Shown: positions 9,097-18,047, counted from the first letter of the stretch. The stretch: DNA of 64,000 nt from an uncultured Muribaculaceae bacterium (GCA_910587075.1 CAJUKE010000007.1:1-64000); one strand, 5' to 3'. A program made the numbers and translations. The notes: generated by a model from the letters alone, not told the origin.

Positions 9097-10461
9097 GTGA
9101 AAAAACAAGCTGTCGCCGTGGGCGCTCTCCTCGCCCTCCCCATCTCGATGGCGGCGAAACAACCCAACGTGATTTACATAATGACCGACCAGCAGAGCGC
9201 CAACGCGATGAGCTGTGCCGGTAATACCGACCTGAAGACTCCGGCGATGGACCGCCTGGCGGCCCGCGGCGTGCGCTTCGCCAACGCCTACTGCGCGCTC
9301 CCTCTGAGCGGCCCCTCGCGCGCCGCGATGTTCACCGGCATCATGCCCTCGCAGTGCGGCATGATCGAGAACGAGACCCCGCTCCCCGACTCGCTGCGCA
9401 ACCGCACCTTGGGCAACCTCATGGAGGAGGCGGGCTACCGCGGAGCGTATGCCGGGAAATGGCACGTCAACACCAACGCCCTCCCCGCCGAGAAGGCTTT
9501 CGGCTTCGAACGGCTCCACGGCCACGACGACCGCGGCCTGGCAGAGTCGGTAGTCGAGTTTCTCCGCGGCGACCGCGGCGACAAGCCGTTCTTCCTCGTC
9601 GCGTCGTTCGACAACCCCCACAACGTGTGCCAGTACGCCCGCGGGCAGCGCCTCCCCGAGGCCGAGATTCCCGAGCCCGCCTCTGTGGCCGACTGCCCGA
9701 ACCTCCCCGCCAACCACCTGGTGCAGCCCTACGACCCCGACATCCTCTCGTGGGAGCGGGGCCTCAGCTACCGCCTGTACCCCACCAAGGGTTACACCCC
9801 CGACGACTGGCGCCGCTACCGCAATAATTATTTCCGCCTCGTGGAGCACGTCGATGCCGAAATCGGCAAGATTGTCGACGAAATAGACCGCCAGAACCTT
9901 TGGGAGAACACCGTGGTGATCTTCACCTCCGACCATGGCGACGGCCAGGGCGCCCACCAGTGGAACCAAAAGACCGCCCTCTGGGAGGAGACCGCCAACA
10001 TCCCCCTGATCGTGTGCGCCCCGGGCAACAAGAAGAATGCCGGAAAGGTGTCGGAGGCGCTGGTCAACAACGGTATCGACCTCATGCCCTCGGTGCTCGA
10101 CTGGGCGGGGCAAGGGAAACCCTCTTGGAACAAGGGCGCGAGCTTCCGCTACGCCGTTGAGAACCCCGCGGCCCCCTCGGAGCAGGAGTTCGTGGTCACC
10201 GAGACCGATTTCGCGCAGACCGGCGGCACCAAGGGGTGGATGCTCCGCACGCCCCGATATAAATATGTGCTCTACGAGGCCGGCGCCAACCGCGAGGCCC
10301 TCTACGATATGGACTCCGACCGCCTGGAGATGCGCAACCTCGCCATCGAGTCGGCCTACAAGCCCGTGGTCGAGGAGCACCGCCGCCTGCTGAGCCGCTG
10401 GTTCGAGGAGAATCCCGGCGGACTCCGCTACTCGCGCCTCCGCTTCATCCCCGTAAACTAA
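9097..10461 (+). CDS. S1-family sulfatase (serine type)
   Basis: 454 residues starting at GTG 9097, with a signal peptide (MKKQAVAVGALLALPISMAA), so probably periplasmic. The alkaline-phosphatase-fold sulfatase hallmarks are present: PNVIYIMTDQQ with metal ligands D31/Q32, the signature S71-G-P-S-R75 whose serine must be matured to formylglycine by an anaerobic sulfatase-maturating enzyme, and TSDHGDG near residue 280. The maturase is not in this window. The sulfatase removes sulfate esters or N-sulfate from glycosaminoglycan fragments; which position cannot be read here. It is followed after 24 bp by the DUF4861 gene, probably one transcript, and preceded by the candidate operator. Confidence 0.92.
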   Translation: MKKQAVAVGALLALPISMAAKQPNVIYIMTDQQSANAMSCAGNTDLKTPAMDRLAARGVRFANAYCALPLSGPSRAAMFTGIMPSQCGMIENETPLPDSLRNRTLGNLMEEAGYRGAYAGKWHVNTNALPAEKAFGFERLHGHDDRGLAESVVEFLRGDRGDKPFFLVASFDNPHNVCQYARGQRLPEAEIPEPASVADCPNLPANHLVQPYDPDILSWERGLSYRLYPTKGYTPDDWRRYRNNYFRLVEHVDAEIGKIVDEIDRQNLWENTVVIFTSDHGDGQGAHQWNQKTALWEETANIPLIVCAPGNKKNAGKVSEALVNNGIDLMPSVLDWAGQGKPSWNKGASFRYAVENPAAPSEQEFVVTETDFAQTGGTKGWMLRTPRYKYVLYEAGANREALYDMDSDRLEMRNLAIESAYKPVVEEHRRLLSRWFEENPGGLRYSRLRFIPVN

Positions 10462-10485
10462 CCGACACTCAATATACACGCAACT

Positions 10486-11628
10486 ATGAAATATATAGCG
10501 CTCTTAATGCTTCCGCTGGCAGCGGCATCGTGTTCGTCACGCCACACCCTCGAAGTCAGCAACGACTCGCCTATTTCGCGCGACGGCGAACTGGCCCAGG
10601 TGCCCCTGTCGCAGATCCGAGAAGCGGTAGGGGAGGGGAGCTTCGTGATCACCGACGCTTCCGAGGCCGAGGTGCCCTATCAGATTACTTTCGACTCCCT
10701 GGTGGTGTTCCCCGCCACTGTGGCTCCCAACTCCAAGACGGTCTACACCATAGCCGCCGGCACCCCCGCGCCGGTCGACACCGTGGTGTGCGGCGATTTC
10801 TACCCCCGCCGCAAGGACGACCTCACCTGGGAGAACGAGAAAGCCGCCTACCGCGCCTACGGCCCCGCGCTCCAGGCCACCGGCGAGCGCGCATTCGGCT
10901 ATGACGTGTGGACCAAGTCGGTGACCCACCCCGTGGTGGCCAAGCGCTACCGCGACGCGTTCGCCAAAATCGCCAATTTCCACGAGGACCACGGCGAGGG
11001 TATGGACGTATACACCGTCGGCCCGACCCTCGGTGCCGGCACCGCCGCCCTCCTTGACTCCGCCGGGGTGATCACATATCCCTGGTGCTTCGAGAGTTAC
11101 GAGATACTCGACAACGGCCCGCTCCGCTTCACCGTGAGACTCACCTATCCCGCCGGAGCTTTCGGCAACGACTCGACCGTGCGCGAGACGCGCCTGATTT
11201 CGCTCGACAGCGGCGAATTTCTCAACCGCGCCGAGGTGCGCTACGAGGGGCTCTCGCGTGAGGCCACCGTGGCTCCCGGCATAGTGCTCCACCGCCACAA
11301 CCCCGACGGCTACATCCTCGACAACGAGAACTCCTTCATGGCGTGCGCCGACCTTACCGACAACCCCGACGGGCAGAACGGCGTGATCTACGTCGGGGTG
11401 GTCGCCCCCCAGGCCGACACCATCGTGCTCAGCCCGATGCCCCAGGCCGAGGGTGACGCCGTGGCCCATCTGCTTGCCAAGGGTGCCTACCAGCCCGGCA
11501 CCCCGTACGTTTACTACTGGGGTTCGGGGTGGTCGAAAGGCTTCATGCCCGACTGGGAGAGCTGGACCGACTACCTCGCCAACTTCCGCCAGCGCCTCGA
11601 ACACCCCCTCGAAGTAGTCGTAAAGTAA
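10486..11628 (+). CDS. DUF4861 lipoprotein
   Basis: 380 residues with a lipoprotein signal (MKYIALLMLPLAAASC, Cys16). The body matches DUF4861, recognisable from RKDDLTWENEKAAYRAYGPAL (about residues 106-126) and the aromatic Y-Y-W-G-S-G-W-S stretch near residue 345. The family is common in uronic-acid PULs next to lyases and unsaturated glycoside hydrolases, but I know of no firmly established activity. The residues after Cys (SSRHT) are not acidic, so by the Bacteroidetes lipoprotein-export rule it would face the periplasm. It is co-directional with the sulfatase, 24 bp away. An enzyme acting on lyase products is a reasonable guess only. Confidence 0.85.
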   Translation: MKYIALLMLPLAAASCSSRHTLEVSNDSPISRDGELAQVPLSQIREAVGEGSFVITDASEAEVPYQITFDSLVVFPATVAPNSKTVYTIAAGTPAPVDTVVCGDFYPRRKDDLTWENEKAAYRAYGPALQATGERAFGYDVWTKSVTHPVVAKRYRDAFAKIANFHEDHGEGMDVYTVGPTLGAGTAALLDSAGVITYPWCFESYEILDNGPLRFTVRLTYPAGAFGNDSTVRETRLISLDSGEFLNRAEVRYEGLSREATVAPGIVLHRHNPDGYILDNENSFMACADLTDNPDGQNGVIYVGVVAPQADTIVLSPMPQAEGDAVAHLLAKGAYQPGTPYVYYWGSGWSKGFMPDWESWTDYLANFRQRLEHPLEVVVK

Positions 11629-11710
11629 ACCCCTCTGTACAGGCGGGAAGGGCGCCCCGACGACACGGAAAGCGCTGTAAACGCGCCGCGAATGGCTCCG
11701 AAAGGTGTTT

Positions 11711-11758
11711 TTTCAACAAATGCGGGATACCATAAGTCAGAAATAACATAATTCAACA
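11711..11758 (+). promoter_or_regulatory. Candidate HTCS operator before the lyase/fimbria-like operon
   Basis: TTTCAACAAATGCG (11711-11724) and ATTCAACA (11751-11758) are 40 bp apart, the same spacing as two of the copies before the sulfatase. They end 33 bp upstream of a good -7 box. A 281-bp leader separates DUF4861 from the lyase gene. Confidence 0.6.
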
Positions 11759-11791
11759 CGCTGTTAACATACAATATATATTACTTCTGAC

Positions 11792-11799
11792 TAATTTTG
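11792..11799 (+). promoter_or_regulatory. -7 promoter box of the lyase/fimbria-like operon
   Basis: TAATTTTG fits the Bacteroidetes -7 consensus TAnnTTTG and is followed by C/G. The predicted leader to the ATG at 11910 is about 100 nt. The -33 element is not obvious, as expected if an activator at 11711-11758 is needed. Confidence 0.55.
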
Positions 11800-11909
11800 C
11801 GTTATCAAAACTGCCCGGCGCGGGTCGCCGGCGGTGACCCTCCTGACTACCCCGAATATTCAAGCAGATTACTACAGAATACCATCGAAAACGACCAATC
11901 AATATCCTG

Positions 11910-14522
11910 ATGAAAAAGATACTGTTTAGCCTTGGCCTTCTGCTCGCCGCCGCGAACCCTTACACCGCCGCGCAGGACGCCAATATCCGACTGACCGACG
12001 TAAGTCTGATGCATGAAAGCCGCGACACTCCTTATCCCGCCGACGGCTGGGTGGAGAGCGAGCGCGCCATCTCGTTCCAGTGGCCGATGCCGGCCTGGGC
12101 CCGCGGCAAGGGCGCCCCGCTCGACGGCATGGAACACACCGTCAAGAAAGTCGACAAGTCAAAACTCAAGTACAAGCTCCGCTACTCGACCGACAAGAGC
12201 TTCCCCGAGGGGAACACCGTGACGGTCGACCGTATCTGGCCCTTCTACAACCCCGAAAAGCCGCTGGCCGCCGGCACCTGGTACTGGCAGCACGCCTTCG
12301 TCAACGAGGACGGCAAGGAGGATTGGAGCCCGGTGTACACCTTCACCGTGGTCGACAACCCCAAGGCTTTCACTCCCCCCTCCTATAAGGAGTTCATCGC
12401 CAAGCTCCCCGCGACCCACCCCCGCATCCTGGTCGACGCGGCCAACTGGGACGACTTCATCGAGGGCGCCAAGGATAAGCCCGAATACCGCTGGTATCTC
12501 GACGTGGCCGACAAGGCCCTCGTTGAGCCTATGAAGCGCGTCGAGGATATCCGTACCGACAAGGTGAAATCGCTCACTAACCAGCAGCAGGTCAAGGCTT
12601 ACCTCACCCGCGAGTCGCGCCGCATCATCGACGCCGAGGAGAGCACCTGCGAGGCCCTGATCCGCGCCTACGTCCTCACCAAGGACCGCAAGTACGCCGA
12701 CGAGGCCATCAAGCGCATCACCACCATGTTCAAGTGGAGCGACAACCCCAACGTTCAGGGCGACTTCAACGACGGCGCCATCGTGTCGCTCGCGTCTATG
12801 GCCTACGACTCCTTCTTCAACTTCATGACCGACGACCAGAAGAAAGAATTCCTCGCCCAGCTCCGCCCCCGCATCGCCAAGATGTACAACCATTATAACA
12901 ACTACCTGGAGAACCACATCGCCGAGAACCACCTCTGGCAGATGAACTTCCGCATCACCTCCATGGCCGTGTACGCGACCTACGGCGACCTCCCCGAGAG
13001 CGACCTCTGGGCCGACTACTGCTACAACGTGTGGCTCTGCCGCTTCCCCGGCCTCAACCGCGACGGCGCGTGGCACAACGGCGACTCCTACTTCACCGTG
13101 AACACCCGCACCCTGGTCGAGATGCCCTGGTTCTACTCCCGCGTGACCGGCTACGACTTCTTCTCCGACCCCTGGTACGACAACAACACTCTCTACACCA
13201 TCTACCACTGCCCCCCGTTCCAGAAATCGGCCGGTAACGGCAGCTCCCACCAGAATGTGAACCGCCCGAACTCCATCCGAATCGGCTACCTCGACGCCAT
13301 GGCCCGCGTGCGCAACAACAGCATCGCCGCCGACTTCGTGCGCCGCACGCTCGAAAAGGAGCCCGATTACCTCAAGAAGGCCCACCTCGCCAAGCCCGGC
13401 GACCTCTCCTGGTTCCGCCTGCAGTGCGACAAGCCCCTCCCCACCGGCCCGGGCCTGACTGCCCTTATGTCGGGCTACACCTTCCCCGAAAGCGGCCTCT
13501 CGTCGGCCTGCAACAACTGGGACCGCAACGGCGCTAACTCCATGTGGAGCTTCCGCTCGTCGCCCTACGGCTCGACCTCCCACGCCATCTCCAACCAGAA
13601 CGCTTTCAACACCTTCTACGGCGGCCGTCCCCTCTTCTACAGCTCCGGCCACCACACCTCCTTCACCGACCTCCACTCGATTCTGTGCCACCGCGCTTCC
13701 CGCGCCCATAACACCATCCTCCCCGACGGCAACAACCAGCGCATCGGCGTTGAGGGTTACGGCTGGATCCCCCGCTACTACAACAGCGACAAGCTCAACT
13801 ACGTTGTCGGCGACGCCTCGAACGCCTACGGCAAGGTGATTTCGCCCCTCTGGCTCGAACGCGGCCAGCAGAGCGACGTCGAGTTCAGCAAGGAGAACGG
13901 CTGGGACGACAACCACGTCAAGAAGTTCCGCCGCCACATCGTGGACCTCGGCAGCAACGGCTGGATCCTGGTTTACGACGAGCTTGAGGCCGACCAGCCC
14001 GTATCGTGGCACTACCTGCTCCACTCCGTGGCCGGCCCGATCGAGTTCGACCAGCAGGAGAACCCCGCCTACGTCCACCTGAACACCATCAACCGCGGCG
14101 CGCAGGCCGACGCCTTCCTCTTCTCCTCCGGCGCCCTGGAGTGCGACACCACCGACCAGTTCTTCGTGCCCGCCACCAACTGGCTCAAGGGTGACGCCAA
14201 GGGTAACTTCAAGAAGTACCCCAACCACCACCACTTCACCGGCAAGTCGGAAAAGGCTCCCGTCTACCGCTTCGCCGCGCTGGTCAACAGCCACGCCCTG
14301 AAGCACCCCTCGGTGAAGCCCAGCATCCGCCGCGACGGCACCATCCGCGTTCCCGGCTGGCTGATCAACGTGAACCTCACCACCGAGGGTAAGCCCTCGT
14401 TCCTGGTGCGCAAGGAGGGTGAGGAGAATGTGTCCATCTCCTACGAGGGAGAGGAGACAATCGTCAACGAGAACGGCTACGTCACCACCCTCACCGACGT
14501 GGTTCCCGACCTGGAAATCTAA
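11910..14522 (+). CDS. DUF4962 / heparinase II-III-like polysaccharide lyase (PL15-type)
   Basis: 870 residues with a type I signal peptide (cleavage near AQDAN, residue 22), so probably periplasmic. An N-terminal Fn3-like DUF4962 domain (about 25-150) is followed by an (alpha/alpha)-toroid (about 160-500) and the beta-sandwich of Hepar_II_III (about 520-800). Candidate catalytic residues by family position are H341 (ENHLWQ), Y394 (NGDSYFTVN) and H558 (GSTSHAISNQNAF). Characterised relatives in Bacteroides heparin PULs are PL15 exolyases and Pedobacter heparinase II is PL21, so I class it PL15-like without a firm family. It heads the operon 11910-17950. A clear paralogue lies at 19754-22300. 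Confidence 0.87.
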   Translation: MKKILFSLGLLLAAANPYTAAQDANIRLTDVSLMHESRDTPYPADGWVESERAISFQWPMPAWARGKGAPLDGMEHTVKKVDKSKLKYKLRYSTDKSFPEGNTVTVDRIWPFYNPEKPLAAGTWYWQHAFVNEDGKEDWSPVYTFTVVDNPKAFTPPSYKEFIAKLPATHPRILVDAANWDDFIEGAKDKPEYRWYLDVADKALVEPMKRVEDIRTDKVKSLTNQQQVKAYLTRESRRIIDAEESTCEALIRAYVLTKDRKYADEAIKRITTMFKWSDNPNVQGDFNDGAIVSLASMAYDSFFNFMTDDQKKEFLAQLRPRIAKMYNHYNNYLENHIAENHLWQMNFRITSMAVYATYGDLPESDLWADYCYNVWLCRFPGLNRDGAWHNGDSYFTVNTRTLVEMPWFYSRVTGYDFFSDPWYDNNTLYTIYHCPPFQKSAGNGSSHQNVNRPNSIRIGYLDAMARVRNNSIAADFVRRTLEKEPDYLKKAHLAKPGDLSWFRLQCDKPLPTGPGLTALMSGYTFPESGLSSACNNWDRNGANSMWSFRSSPYGSTSHAISNQNAFNTFYGGRPLFYSSGHHTSFTDLHSILCHRASRAHNTILPDGNNQRIGVEGYGWIPRYYNSDKLNYVVGDASNAYGKVISPLWLERGQQSDVEFSKENGWDDNHVKKFRRHIVDLGSNGWILVYDELEADQPVSWHYLLHSVAGPIEFDQQENPAYVHLNTINRGAQADAFLFSSGALECDTTDQFFVPATNWLKGDAKGNFKKYPNHHHFTGKSEKAPVYRFAALVNSHALKHPSVKPSIRRDGTIRVPGWLINVNLTTEGKPSFLVRKEGEENVSISYEGEETIVNENGYVTTLTDVVPDLEI

Positions 14523-14554
14523 CATCATCACAAACACAGACCTGATAAAGACCA

Positions 14555-15292
14555 ATGAAAAAACTTGCGATTATTCTGTTGGCCATAATGCTGCCGGGGC
14601 TCGCCACGGTGAGCGCCCAGGCTCCGAGGATCCGCACCTCGGCCCCGGTTGAGAAGACGGCCCAGAAAGGAGCGAAGGCTTCCAAGCCTTCAGCTCCCGC
14701 TGCGAAAGAAGCTGCCGCCGCCGCTCCCAAGGGGGGTAATAAAGGCGGGAAAAAGGGTGGAAAGAAAGCCGCCAAGGCTGCTGAAACCTTCACCGCGCCT
14801 TCTAATGGCCTCTATATGGCCCTGAAAACCAACCTGGCCTACGACGCGTTCGGCGTGCTCAACCTCGCCTACGAATGCCAGTTTGCCGACCACTGGACCG
14901 CCGAGCTCCCCGTGATCTGGAGCCTCTGGGACTGGAAAGAGACCCGCGGCCTGCGCACCGTGGCACTTCAGCCCGGCGTTAAATACTGGTTCTCGAAGCC
15001 CGGCAACGGCCACGCCGTCGGAGCCGACTTCGACCTGGCCTGGTACAATGCCCGCTGGGACGATGACCGCTACCAGTCGGACTGCCGCCCCGCCATGGGT
15101 GCCAGCATCCTCTACGCCTACACCCTCAACATGGGCCGCGGCTGGAAGGCCGAGTTCTCGCTCGGCGTGGGCTACGTCAACACCCGCTACAACACCTACT
15201 ACAACATCACCGACGGCGCGCTGATCGACACCCGCACCAAGCACTACTTCGGTCCGACCCGCCTCGGCATCACTCTCGCCTACTCATTCTAA
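14555..15292 (+). CDS. DUF3575 outer-membrane-like protein with lysine-rich linker
   Basis: 245 residues: a signal peptide (about 1-22, ending VSAQA), then a low-complexity K/A/G/P segment (about residues 30-78, with GGNKGGKKGGKKAAK), then a C-terminal DUF3575 domain (LYMALKTNLAYDAFGVLNL ... FGPTRLGITLAYSF). The domain ends in an aromatic residue like an outer-membrane barrel. DUF3575 proteins usually occur in Bacteroidales FimA/Mfa-type fimbrial loci. Here it is 32 bp downstream of a lyase and 24 bp upstream of a DUF6562-like lipoprotein. The long basic linker is unusual and could bind polyanions, which would fit a heparin locus; that is inference. Confidence 0.8.
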   Translation: MKKLAIILLAIMLPGLATVSAQAPRIRTSAPVEKTAQKGAKASKPSAPAAKEAAAAAPKGGNKGGKKGGKKAAKAAETFTAPSNGLYMALKTNLAYDAFGVLNLAYECQFADHWTAELPVIWSLWDWKETRGLRTVALQPGVKYWFSKPGNGHAVGADFDLAWYNARWDDDRYQSDCRPAMGASILYAYTLNMGRGWKAEFSLGVGYVNTRYNTYYNITDGALIDTRTKHYFGPTRLGITLAYSF

Positions 15293-15316
15293 CCCCCAAC
15301 CATTTACCCTATAGCA

Positions 15317-16330
15317 ATGAAAAAGTTTCTATTTTCTGCCGCGATAGCCGCCAGCGCCATGCTCTGGACCGGCTGCACGCTGACTCAGGAACCCAAGGGC
15401 CAGGGGGTTGACCCCACCCAGGTTAACGTCGAGGTCGCCGTTGACCTCAATCTCGAACTCCCCGACACCGAGGGGGCCTACGAGGCCCTGGTGCCCGAGG
15501 TTACCGACGAGTTCACCCGCCGCTTCGTGGTGGAGGCCGTCCTCCCCGACGGCACCGTGGCCCAGCGCCAGGTGTCCTACGAGAAAATCGTCGAAGGTAA
15601 AAAGGAATACACCCTCCAGACCAAGTTCCGCCTCAACGCCCGCCAGTACAAGGTATTGGTGTGGAGCGACTATGTGAAGACCGAGGAGATGGAGACCAAC
15701 CTCTACTACGACGTGACATCGCTTACCCCGGTGCTCCCCCAGGGCAACAACTACGTTGGCAACAACGACCGCAAGGACTGCTTCCGCGGCCGCGCCGACC
15801 TCGACCTGCGCCAGTACCGCGACGAGTGGGCCGCCAGCGTTTCGCTCGATGTGGAGCTTGAGCGCCCCGTGGGCCGTTATGAAATCATCACCACCGACCT
15901 CGGTGCCTTCCGCCAGCGCCTGGCCGACGGTCAGATTTCCGGCTCGGAGTTCACCGTGCGCGTGCGCTACGCCGACTACCGCGCCACCGGCTACAACGTG
16001 CTCCAGAACGTGCCCAAGAACTTCCTCTCGTACCTCTTCTACAAGACCACCCTCAAGAGCGAGAACTGGTCGGGCGACCAGGCCTCCATACGCCTGGGCT
16101 TCGACTACTGCCTCGTTGAGCCGGGCGACGCCGGATCGAAGATCCCCGTGGAGGTCGAAATCCTCAACGAGAAGAACCAGCAGGTTTCGCGCACCGTGTT
16201 CACCATCCCCGTGGTGCAGGGCTACAATACTGTTATTTCGGGCCGCTTCATGACCGGCACCGACGACGGCTCCGTGTCGGTTGACACCGCCTACGACGGC
16301 GTTGTCGACATCGACCTCGGCAAATTATAA
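15317..16330 (+). CDS. DUF6562-like lipoprotein (fimbria-associated)
   Basis: 337 residues with lipobox LWTGC (Cys19). The body is two beta-rich halves: an N-terminal domain (about 35-170) with TRRFVVEAVLPDGTVAQRQ and FRLNARQYKVLVWSDYV, which resembles DUF6562 and minor-fimbrial proteins, and a second half starting at about 175. The first domain shares the theme R-F-V-V-E / Y-K-V-L-V-W-S-D-Y with other Bacteroidales fimbrillin-like lipoproteins. The spacing of 24 and 36 bp to its neighbours implies co-transcription. It may be an anchor or tip subunit of a surface appendage, or a surface glycan-binding protein of the PUL. No enzyme motif is seen. Confidence 0.65.
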   Translation: MKKFLFSAAIAASAMLWTGCTLTQEPKGQGVDPTQVNVEVAVDLNLELPDTEGAYEALVPEVTDEFTRRFVVEAVLPDGTVAQRQVSYEKIVEGKKEYTLQTKFRLNARQYKVLVWSDYVKTEEMETNLYYDVTSLTPVLPQGNNYVGNNDRKDCFRGRADLDLRQYRDEWAASVSLDVELERPVGRYEIITTDLGAFRQRLADGQISGSEFTVRVRYADYRATGYNVLQNVPKNFLSYLFYKTTLKSENWSGDQASIRLGFDYCLVEPGDAGSKIPVEVEILNEKNQQVSRTVFTIPVVQGYNTVISGRFMTGTDDGSVSVDTAYDGVVDIDLGKL

Positions 16331-16366
16331 TTCAAGGAACAATCAACTTTAAAGTTTAATATCGAT

Positions 16367-17950
16367 ATGAAAAATTTTTCTAAAATCCTCTTCGGATTCG
16401 GCGCCGCTTTCGCCATGACCGCGTGCGCTTCCGAGGAAGTGGCCAATCCCGCCGCCACTACCGACATCGCTGTCAGCGTGGCAACTGAGTCCGGCATCGC
16501 GAGCCGCGCTCTCGCCACCGTCGACGGTTACGAACTGAAATGCGTCATGCAGCTTCTCGACGACAACGGCGCCACCGTAGGCACCCAGGCTACCGCCTCC
16601 GCCGCTGCCGGCAAGGCTTCCTTCGTCATCAAGGCCGCCGACCTCGACGCCGGCGCCTCCAAGGCTCTCTTCTGGGCTGAATACGTTCCCACCGCTACCG
16701 GCTCCAAGGTTTACAACAGCGCCGACCTCACTAACATCAGCTACAACGTCACCGAATTTAATATGGCCGACGCCAATCTGATGGCCGCCGCCGACGCTTT
16801 CGCCGGTACGATCACCACCCTCACCAACGGCGCTTCGGCCACGCTGACCCGCCCGATGATCCAGTTCAACTTCGCTCCGACCAACCCCGAGGCCGCTGCC
16901 GGCGCTACCACCCTCAAGGTGGCCTACACCGCTCCCTCGGCCTACAACGTGCTGACCGGCAACTGCGAGGCCGCTTCCGCCCAGGCTCTCACCTACGACA
17001 ACGCCTCGTTCGACCCCGCCGCCAAGGGCGCTTGGTTCTCCAGCTTCATCTTCGCTCCCGCCAATATGTCGAAGTTCGACCAGCCGATCACTATGACCAT
17101 CGGCGGCGGTGTCAGCAAGACCCTCACCATCGAGGCCGGAACCCTCCCCCTCGATGCCAACTACATCGTTAACGCCAAGGCTGAACTCACCAACGGCGGT
17201 GGCGACGAGACTCTCGACCTCGACGTGAACGTCGGCATCGACGGCGACTTCGAGAACGAGCCCAAGCCCGCCGTGTTCGAGGTAGGCAGCTACGTTGACG
17301 CGGCCGGCAACGCCACCAACGACAAGACCGCTGCCGTGGGTATCGTTTACCACATGGGCGCGTTCGAAGGTGATGTCATTGAGAATTATCCCGCCAAGTA
17401 TGCCGGCAAGACCATCAAAGGTTACGCTGTAGCTATTGAGAATGTGGCAAACAAGCGTCTCAGCTGTGGCGCTGAGGCTTATGGCAATGTGTTCGAGTCT
17501 AACGAAAAGACTACTACCAACGGAACTCAGACCACTCCCTATATGCTTCAGAAGCTCGCAGGTTCCGCTATCATCGACGCTTACAACACCTGGACCGCTG
17601 CCCATGCCCTTTCTACTGAAAATGTGACTGATTGGTACATTCCTACCAAAGAGCACCTTCTGAACTTCATTGGCATGGTATTCCCCACAGGCTCTGCCGC
17701 TGAACCCATCGCTCCGACCGGAAGCGAGGCTTTCCGCGCGCTGTTCCCTGAGGATTCTATGATTGATGAGATGAAAACAGTTATGTACGTTTCGTCAACT
17801 GTTAACACCTCTGCCGAGCCTGACTACTCCCAGGTTCGTATAAATATCGCTGATGGCAAAGTGACATTTGCCGGAGCTGCCGCTCTCGGGCTTGTGAAGA
17901 GTGCGAATCGTCCCGCGCTTTGCCGCGCTATGTTCACCGTGTTTGAATAA
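16367..17950 (+). CDS. Fimbrillin-like lipoprotein with DUF1566-like C-terminus (paralogue 1)
   Basis: 527 residues with lipobox MTAC (Cys19) followed by A-S-E-E, which fits a surface-export signal. The N-terminal half (about 20-290) is fimbrillin/DUF6562-like (GYELKCVMQLLDDNG, FWAEYVP, RPMIQFNFAP, PLDANYIVNA). The C-terminal half (about 300-527) resembles DUF1566/Lcl-type domains (YPAKYAGKTIKGYAVAIENV ... WYIPTKEHL ... FRALFPED ... RPALCRAMFTVFE). It is a clear paralogue of 18124-19725. Codon use changes within the gene: the first two thirds are strongly GC3-biased, while from about 17400 A/T-ending codons become common. That suggests a recently acquired or diversifying domain. A strong terminator follows. 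Confidence 0.7.
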   Translation: MKNFSKILFGFGAAFAMTACASEEVANPAATTDIAVSVATESGIASRALATVDGYELKCVMQLLDDNGATVGTQATASAAAGKASFVIKAADLDAGASKALFWAEYVPTATGSKVYNSADLTNISYNVTEFNMADANLMAAADAFAGTITTLTNGASATLTRPMIQFNFAPTNPEAAAGATTLKVAYTAPSAYNVLTGNCEAASAQALTYDNASFDPAAKGAWFSSFIFAPANMSKFDQPITMTIGGGVSKTLTIEAGTLPLDANYIVNAKAELTNGGGDETLDLDVNVGIDGDFENEPKPAVFEVGSYVDAAGNATNDKTAAVGIVYHMGAFEGDVIENYPAKYAGKTIKGYAVAIENVANKRLSCGAEAYGNVFESNEKTTTNGTQTTPYMLQKLAGSAIIDAYNTWTAAHALSTENVTDWYIPTKEHLLNFIGMVFPTGSAAEPIAPTGSEAFRALFPEDSMIDEMKTVMYVSSTVNTSAEPDYSQVRINIADGKVTFAGAAALGLVKSANRPALCRAMFTVFE

Positions 17951-18001
17951 TCCCCCCAACGTATAATTACGATTAAGTAGGAAGCTGAAGCGCTTTCAGC
18001 G

Positions 18002-18047
18002 AAATACCCGGGAGCCGGAGGGGCTCCCCCCGGCTCCCGGAGTATTT
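18002..18047 (+). terminator. Strong intrinsic terminator inside the PUL
   Basis: CCGGGAGCCGG (18008-18018) pairs perfectly with 18030-18040, and flanking AAATAC/GTATTT lengthens the stem. A T-rich tail follows (TATTTTTC). It lies between the two fimbrillin-like genes, so the PUL is either two transcription units (11910-17950 and 18124-29298) or one with partial readthrough. Confidence 0.85.

Noticed and set aside
12159..14555. A 798-codon open frame on the minus strand opposite the first DUF4962 lyase
   Set aside because: It is a by-product of strongly C/G-ending codons in the real gene: the translation is a V/G/E/H-rich string with no domain, and the plus strand encodes a clear lyase.
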